Below the pieces are notes generated by a model that saw nothing but the letters and a program-made list of their open reading frames with translations, did not search any database and was not told the origin of the DNA. This document shows, one piece after another, positions 59,188-64,000 of a DNA stretch of 64,000 nt (its first letter is position 1; each line of letters begins with the position of its first letter). Origin of the DNA: CAZYQW01 sp964649825 (GTDB taxonomy: Bacteria; Planctomycetota; B15-G4; JADJEK01); assembly GCA_964649825.1 (NCBI GenBank), contig CAZYQW010000004.1, forward strand, positions 67,220 to 131,219, in the 5' to 3' direction. Position numbers and translations under genes: made by a program.

Positions 59188-60831
59188 ATGTGCGCCCCCT
59201 CGATCCCCCTCGTCCTCGTCCTCGTCCTCGGGCTGCTCGGCCTCGTCGCCGGTTCCGCCGCCGCCCAGTCCCGGGAACCCTTCCAGCGGCAGCTCCACGA
59301 GAACTCCCCAGCGACGTCCGGGGGGTTCGGTGACGCCGCCCGCGGGCTCGGCGACGTCGACGGCGACGGCGTCGACGACTACGGCGTCTCCGCGCCGAAC
59401 TTCAACCACGGGGCGGGTCTGGGCCGGGTGTACGTCTTCTCGGGTCGCACCGGGGCGCGGCTGGTGACGCTCGACAACGACACGTCGACCGCGTCCTCGA
59501 GCTTCGGCATCTCCTTCGCGAGCATCGGCGACGTGAACCTCGACGGCCGGGACGAGGTCGCCGTCGGCGCGCACGACTACAACGGAGTCACCGGCACCAA
59601 GTCGGGGCGCGTCCGCGCATACGACGGAGCGACGGGCGCGGTGTTGTGGACCCTGGACGGTGAAGTGCCGTTCGCGGGCCTGGGGAAGACGTTGGGCGCC
59701 ATCCCCGATTCGGACGGCGACGGCGTGCGTGAGCTCGTCGTTGCCGCCCCGGGCATGACCCAGCCGATCGGCGCCCAGACCGGCAAGATCCTGTTCGTGC
59801 GCGGCGACACGGGAGTCGTCTTCGGGTTCGCCGACGGCATCGTCTCCGGCCAGCGGCTCGGCGAATCGCTCGGCACGCGACCCGAGACCGGGCTCGTCTA
59901 TGCCGGTACCGCCCTCGGCGCGGTGTACACGATCCCGTTGCCGACCGCGGGCGGCGTGGTGCCGGTCCTCTTCCTCCCGCGCCCCGCCGGCGTGAACGAC
60001 GATGCCGCCCTCGCGCTGGTCGACACGGGCACGGGCGCGTCGCCGACGTGGGGGCTGCTCGTCGGGTGGTGGTCCGCGGACTCGGGCGGTCTCGTGAACA
60101 ACGGGCTCGTCGAACTCTGGGGCGGCGGAGCCGCGATGTACTCGACCACCGGCTCGTTCACCGCCGAGGGCATCGGGCGCGGCGTCTCGCACGTCTTCGA
60201 CGTCGACGGCGACGGCAAGGAGGAGATCGCCTACACCTCGTTCCCGGCGACCTTCGAGACCGGCTATCACGTGCGGAGCGCGGCCGGCGTGGTGATCGAC
60301 GACGTCTACCGCGACTTTGGCAATCTCGTGATCTCGACCATCCGGGACGTGTCCGGCGACGGCCGGGGCGAGCTGATCTCCGCGGTCGACTCCGGGGTCT
60401 CGTTCGAGTTCGAGTGTACGATCTTCGCGCGCGGGCTCGACGTCGCGTCCTCGGGCTTCGACGGTCCCGGCAACTTCAGCGCGACGTTCGCGATCGACGC
60501 CGGGAAGATCAACGCGGGGAACGGCTACCTGCAGGTCGTCGGTTTCTCCGGCGCGGCTCCCGGCGTGGCGAACGTCCAGCCGGGCGCGCCGTTGGTGCCG
60601 TTGAATCCCGACGCGTTCACCCTGATGTTCCTCCAGGCGCTCGGCTCTCCCGTCACGCCGAGCTTCCTTGGGCTGCTCGACGGCAAGGGGCTCGCGACGA
60701 CGACGATGTTCCTGCCGGCGTCGGCGATGCCGTTCATCAACGGGATGGAGATGACGACGACCGTCGTGGCGTTCGACGCGGGCGGCACCCTGACCGCCGC
60801 GACGAACCCGGTGGTCATCGAGTTTCCATAG
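59188..60831 (+). CDS. Exported FG-GAP repeat protein C
   Basis: A 547-residue protein from ATG 59188 (GGAGAG upstream) with a signal peptide (LVLVLVLGLLGLVAGSAAAQ). FG-GAP motifs include LGDVDGDGVDDYGVSAPN, IGDVNLDGRDEVAVGAHDY, IPDSDGDGVRELVVAAPG and VFDVDGDGKEEIAYTS, the integrin-alpha-like type. The last 100 residues form the C-terminal domain seen in many planctomycete exported proteins (AGNGYLQVVGFSGAAPG..., LLDGKGLATTTMFLPAS) and end ATNPVVIEFP. It is divergent from the kinase gene (223 bases between the starts) and converges on the CNNM operon. Confidence 0.87.
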   Translation: MCAPSIPLVLVLVLGLLGLVAGSAAAQSREPFQRQLHENSPATSGGFGDAARGLGDVDGDGVDDYGVSAPNFNHGAGLGRVYVFSGRTGARLVTLDNDTSTASSSFGISFASIGDVNLDGRDEVAVGAHDYNGVTGTKSGRVRAYDGATGAVLWTLDGEVPFAGLGKTLGAIPDSDGDGVRELVVAAPGMTQPIGAQTGKILFVRGDTGVVFGFADGIVSGQRLGESLGTRPETGLVYAGTALGAVYTIPLPTAGGVVPVLFLPRPAGVNDDAALALVDTGTGASPTWGLLVGWWSADSGGLVNNGLVELWGGGAAMYSTTGSFTAEGIGRGVSHVFDVDGDGKEEIAYTSFPATFETGYHVRSAAGVVIDDVYRDFGNLVISTIRDVSGDGRGELISAVDSGVSFEFECTIFARGLDVASSGFDGPGNFSATFAIDAGKINAGNGYLQVVGFSGAAPGVANVQPGAPLVPLNPDAFTLMFLQALGSPVTPSFLGLLDGKGLATTTMFLPASAMPFINGMEMTTTVVAFDAGGTLTAATNPVVIEFP

Positions 60832-60872
60832 GGGGCACGCGGGCGAACCGGAGCGGGCCGGGTGCCGGGCTC

Positions 60873-62153
60873 CTACGCCGCGCCGTTCGTCTGCTTCGGC
60901 GGCAGCGTGAACTCGAGCGTCTTGACCCGGCGTTCGTCGGCGTCGATCACCTGGATGCCGACGTTGGCGTACGAGAGCGACTCGCCGGCGCTCGGCACGC
61001 GTCCGAGCGTGGAGAAGACGAAGCCGCCGACGGTGTCGAAGTCGTCGCTCTCGGGGAGATCGATGTGCAGCGCCTCGTTCACGTCCTCGATGTAGAGGCG
61101 CGCGTCGACCTGGGCGCGGTTCTCGTCGAGCATCAAGAGCTGCGGCTGCTCGTCGCCCTGGTCGTACTCGTCGTCGATCTCGCCGACGATCTCCTCGAGG
61201 ATGTCCTCGACCGTCACGATCCCAACCGCGCCGCCATACTCGTCCACGACCACCGCCAGGTGATCGCCCGAGCGCTGGAGCTCGACCAGGAGCTGCGCGG
61301 CGGGCTTGTTCTCCGGGACGTAGGTCGCCGGCCGCGCGATCTCGGCGACCGACTTGCCCTTGGCCTGCGGCCCGGCCTGGAGCAGGTCGAAGACGTGCAG
61401 CACCCCGACGATGTCGTCGACGCGCGAGCGGTAGATCGGCATGCGCGAGTGCTGCTTGTCGGCCACCTCGAGCGCGGCCTCGCCGATCGTCGTCGTCTCG
61501 TCGAGCGCGGTGACCTCCGAGAGCGGCACCAACACCTCCTCGGCGGTTGCCTCCGACAGGTCGAAGACGTTGGCGATCATCTCGCGCTCTTCCTCGGTGA
61601 TCTCCGAACCGGCGCTCGACTCGGCTTCGATCAACAGGACCAGCTCGTCGCGCGTCACGAACGCGCGCTCGCGCGCGGTACCGGTGAGGCGCGCCACGAA
61701 CCCGGCGAACCCGCCCATGATCCACACCCCGGGACGCATCACGTAGGAGGCGATCTGGAGCGGATAGACGATGCGCGTCGCGATCGCCTCGGCGTGCTGC
61801 TGGAACAGGGTCTTCGGAACGATCTCGCCGAAGATCAGCGTCATCGGCGTGACCAGCGCCACCGCCAGCAACTGGCCCTCGGTATCGTCGATCGCCATAC
61901 CGGCGATCGACAGCGCCACCGTCACCGAGAACGTCACCGTCGCGAGGTTGGTGCCCATGAGCGTCGTCGCGAGAAACACCTCGGGCTTCTCGAGGAAGCG
62001 CTCCACCTTGCGCGCGCCGCGATCACCGGCTTCGGCCCTCTTGCGCAGCATCGTCCGGTTGACCGAGACGATGGCGATCTCCGAGCCAGAAAAGAACGCC
62101 TCGATGAGCACGCACACCAGGCCGATCATCATCGCGGTGGAAAGAGAGATCAC
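60873..62153 (-). CDS. CNNM/CorC-type membrane protein with CBS pair (second of two)
   Basis: A 426-residue protein. The DUF21/CNNM transmembrane domain covers about residues 1-185 (AFFSGSEIAIVSVNR, FGEIVPKTLFQQHAE). A CBS pair follows at about 205-335 (VLVPLSEVTALDE, SRMPIYRSRVDDIVGVLHVFDLL, AVVVDEYGGAVGIVTVEDILEEIVGEI) and a CorC_HlyC/TerC-like domain ends the protein. The family includes Mg2+ efflux or transport proteins. The start is GTG 62153, overlapping the upstream gene's stop by 4 bases (GTGA), so both are translated together. Confidence 0.9.
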   Translation of the reverse strand: MISLSTAMMIGLVCVLIEAFFSGSEIAIVSVNRTMLRKRAEAGDRGARKVERFLEKPEVFLATTLMGTNLATVTFSVTVALSIAGMAIDDTEGQLLAVALVTPMTLIFGEIVPKTLFQQHAEAIATRIVYPLQIASYVMRPGVWIMGGFAGFVARLTGTARERAFVTRDELVLLIEAESSAGSEITEEEREMIANVFDLSEATAEEVLVPLSEVTALDETTTIGEAALEVADKQHSRMPIYRSRVDDIVGVLHVFDLLQAGPQAKGKSVAEIARPATYVPENKPAAQLLVELQRSGDHLAVVVDEYGGAVGIVTVEDILEEIVGEIDDEYDQGDEQPQLLMLDENRAQVDARLYIEDVNEALHIDLPESDDFDTVGGFVFSTLGRVPSAGESLSYANVGIQVIDADERRVKTLEFTLPPKQTNGAA

Positions 62154-63301
62154 GCCTCGCCCTCCCCGTCTCCGCCGGCGACCCGCTCGAACGGCCCGGT
62201 TTCGATGGGCTCGACCTTGTCCTTGGGGACGATCACACCGGGCTCGGTCGACAGGCGCGGGCTTACCTTGACCGAGGCCTTTTGCTGCTCCCGCTCGTCG
62301 AGGATCTCGCCGAACAACTCCTCGAGCAGGTCTTCCATGGTCACGATGCCGACCACCTTGCCGTACTCGTTGACGACCACGGCCATGTGGGTCTTGCGCT
62401 GCTTGAAGATGCGGAACAGGCGCTCGACCGGAATGCTGCGCGGCACGAACAGCGGCTCGTGCAGCAGATCCACGAGCCGACGCGGCGCCGAGAGGCCGGC
62501 GCCCTGCACGACCAGGTCCTTCGCATAGACGATGCCCATGACCCGGTCGAGCGACTTCTGATAGATCGGCACGCGCGAGTAGCCGCCAGCGGCGACCTCC
62601 TTGATCAACCGGGCGGTCGGCAGATCGTAGGCCAGGGCGAACACGCGTCGCCGCGGGATCATCACCTGGCCGACCTTCTTGTCGCCGAACTCGAACACGC
62701 GGTGAATCAAGCGGCGCTCTTCGGCCTTGAGCTCACCCTGTGCGCTGCCGGCGTCGACCAGCGCCTTGTACTCCTCTTCGCTGAGATCCTCGGGCCCCTT
62801 GTTCCCGGCGCCACCGAAGGGAATCATCACCACGTTGGCGATGGCGCGGACCACGACCCGGATCGGCGACACCAGCACGAACCACCACCACAGCGGCCGC
62901 GCCGCCTTGCGCGCCCACCCCATCGACGACTTGATCGCGACGGTCTTGGGGCTGATCTCGCCGAAGAAGAGCAGCAACGGCAGCGCGATCGCGGTCGAGA
63001 TCAGGCCGAGCTCGAGGTCGCCTCGGTCCGGGAAGATGAGCGGCACCATGCTCGCCACGACGACCGAAGTCGACACATTGACCATCTCGTTGCCGATGAG
63101 CAGGGTCGCGATCAGCCGACGCGGGCGCGCCAGGAGCTCGACCAGCAGCCGATCGCCCTTGCGGCCCGAGCTCGCCAGCTGCTGCTGGTCGACCCGGCGC
63201 AACGCGAACAGCGCCACCTCCGAGCCCGAGAAGAACGCGGACATCGTGATCAGCAGCGAGAGAATGAAGAGGTGCGGCGCGATCTCGGAGAGAACGCTCA
63301 T
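62150..63301 (-). CDS. CNNM/CorC-type membrane protein with CBS pair (first of two)
   Basis: A 383-residue protein with the same layout as its downstream neighbour. The CNNM domain covers about residues 1-175 (AFFSGSEVALFALRRVDQQQL, FFGEISPKTVAIKS), then a CBS pair (about 195-325; VGQVMIPRRRVFAL, SRVPIYQKSLDRVMGIVYAKDLV, AVVVNEYGKVVGIVTMEDLLEELFGEI). The terminal transporter-associated domain is short or missing; instead there is a charged tail (about 330-383). Two adjacent, non-identical CNNM genes suggest a heteromeric transporter. ATG 63301 lies 18 bases after the stop of the histidine kinase gene. Confidence 0.9.
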   Translation of the reverse strand: MSVLSEIAPHLFILSLLITMSAFFSGSEVALFALRRVDQQQLASSGRKGDRLLVELLARPRRLIATLLIGNEMVNVSTSVVVASMVPLIFPDRGDLELGLISTAIALPLLLFFGEISPKTVAIKSSMGWARKAARPLWWWFVLVSPIRVVVRAIANVVMIPFGGAGNKGPEDLSEEEYKALVDAGSAQGELKAEERRLIHRVFEFGDKKVGQVMIPRRRVFALAYDLPTARLIKEVAAGGYSRVPIYQKSLDRVMGIVYAKDLVVQGAGLSAPRRLVDLLHEPLFVPRSIPVERLFRIFKQRKTHMAVVVNEYGKVVGIVTMEDLLEELFGEILDEREQQKASVKVSPRLSTEPGVIVPKDKVEPIETGPFERVAGGDGEGEA

Positions 63302-63319
63302 GGCGAGGCCGCAGTAGTA

Positions 63320-64000
63320 TTAGGTGACATTCGGGGGGTTGGATCGCCTCAGGTACGCTTCGAGCTCGTTGGGTGCTGCGGGGAACGAGACGGTGAAGGT
63401 ACTCCCTTGCCCCAGGCGGCTGTCCACCCAGATCTCGCCCCCATGGGCCTCGACGTAGCGCTTGGCCAGGGTGAGCCCCAGGCCGGTGCCCCCGTACTCG
63501 CGGGTCGAGGACGAATCGACCTGGAAGAACGGCTCGAAAATGTGACGCAGCTTCTCCGGCGGAATGCCGATCCCGTCGTCGGCGACGCTGAACCGCAGGC
63601 CCCAGGTCTCGGGCGTCGCGTGGGCTCCCGGTGTCCCGAACCGGCCGGCATCGTCGCGCTGCGACAGCGGCCCGACCGCGACGGACAGCCGGACGTTGCC
63701 GCCCTTGTGCGTGAACTTGATCGCGTTGGCGACCAGGTTGCCGACCACCTGGCGGATCTTGCGCTCGTCGCCGAAGAGCGGCGGCACCTCGGGCGCGTCG
63801 AGCCCGATCTTGACGCCGCGCTGCAGCGCTTGCGCCGCATAGGTCGCGGCGACCGTCTCGAGCAGCTCGGGCACCGCGATGAGCCGACGAGCGAGATCGA
63901 GCTGACCGTTCTCGAGCAGCGAGGCGTCGAGGATCCCGGTGATCAGCTGGAGCAGCTGATCGGCCTTGCTCAGCACGGTCTGCACGTACTCGCCCTGCTC
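63320..64000 (-). CDS. Sensor histidine kinase, C-terminal part (5' end outside window)
   Basis: The visible 227 codons are open to the window edge, so the gene starts beyond 64000. The HATPase_c domain is complete: N-box NLVANAIKFT, G1-box DDGIGIP, F-box FEPFFQ and G2-box GGTGLGLTLAKRYVEAHGG. The preceding part is the end of the HisKA dimerisation helix; the phospho-His itself is outside the window. The protein lacks a receiver domain at its C-terminus. It is the first gene of an operon with the two CNNM genes (18-base gap), so a two-component link to metal or envelope homeostasis is plausible. Confidence 0.9.
   Translation of the reverse strand, partial: EQGEYVQTVLSKADQLLQLITGILDASLLENGQLDLARRLIAVPELLETVAATYAAQALQRGVKIGLDAPEVPPLFGDERKIRQVVGNLVANAIKFTHKGGNVRLSVAVGPLSQRDDAGRFGTPGAHATPETWGLRFSVADDGIGIPPEKLRHIFEPFFQVDSSSTREYGGTGLGLTLAKRYVEAHGGEIWVDSRLGQGSTFTVSFPAAPNELEAYLRRSNPPNVT

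Noticed and set aside
1..64000. Insertion sequences, prophage, CRISPR, integrase or attachment sites
   Set aside because: No transposase, integrase, phage structural gene, regular spacer array or tRNA-flanked repeat was found on either strand.
62000..64000. A possible change in codon style towards the end of the window
   Set aside because: The impression could not be quantified by eye and the genes are ordinary chromosomal functions.

Overview
The window is about 64 kb of very GC-rich DNA, packed with genes on both strands. The gene content points to Planctomycetota. The markers are exported FG-GAP/VCBS proteins with a short C-terminal beta-domain, a membrane Ser/Thr kinase fused to a formylglycine-generating-enzyme-like (FGE) domain, DUF1570-type peptidases, four ECF sigma factors each in a different setting, an exported CxxC-rich protein, and a Bacteroidetes/Chlamydiae/Planctomycete-style short ParC. 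The assignment comes from memory of families, not from a search; the GspG-like and secretin-like proteins fit but do not prove it. I see no IS element, prophage, CRISPR array, rRNA or tRNA.

Layout. 1-1,297: the end of hflC, then hflK. 1,311-16,735: two closely related FG-GAP proteins in inverted orientation bracket a block with a HEAT protein, an ECF sigma factor, a spermidine-synthase-like membrane protein, a sulfotransferase, egtB with a PhnD-like protein but no egtD, an orphan tandem Phd/YefM-like protein and an ECF sigma/membrane regulator pair. 16,836-26,294: an envelope/exported-protein block holding a metzincin with CARDB-like repeats, an FHA-transmembrane-trypsin-like protease with a small exported partner, one intact and one apparently dead gluzincin-like protein, and a secreted protein with 19 CxxC motifs. 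26,423-30,252: parE-parC. 30,326-37,989: SGNH hydrolase, DUF501-like protein, GH63-like glucosidase, short Psd, a thioredoxin-like/PTPS/arginyltransferase-type operon and a GspG-like protein. 38,011-43,600: an exported secretin-N-domain-like protein, an ECF sigma with a zinc-finger/HEAT anti-sigma candidate, and an unknown protein with an NNHFDTDG motif.

43,717-54,061 is a tight seven-gene operon: folP, cdaA (c-di-AMP synthesis), cdaR, glmM, tsaB, alr and a large AsmA-like protein. It links folate, c-di-AMP, cell-wall precursor and tRNA-modification functions to an envelope protein. A GDP-mannose pyrophosphorylase gene follows. 55,273-58,964 encodes the kinase-FGE protein and an ECF sigma with overlapping stop and start. 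59,188-60,831 is a third FG-GAP protein. The window ends with a histidine kinase (cut by the edge) followed by two CNNM/CorC-type membrane proteins in one operon.

The most promising undescribed material is: (i) the FHA-gated membrane protease with its exported partner and the active/dead peptidase pair around it; (ii) the shared C-terminal signature TN-x-V-x-I-x-[WF]-P on three exported FG-GAP proteins; (iii) the tandem-fused antitoxin-fold orphan; (iv) the kinase-FGE/ECF sigma pair and the zinc-finger/HEAT anti-sigma. In this GC-rich background, AT-rich -10-like hexamers (TATGAT/TATCAT/CATAAT) just upstream of several genes are the clearest promoter signals; in two cases they sit so close to the start codon that a leaderless transcript is possible.
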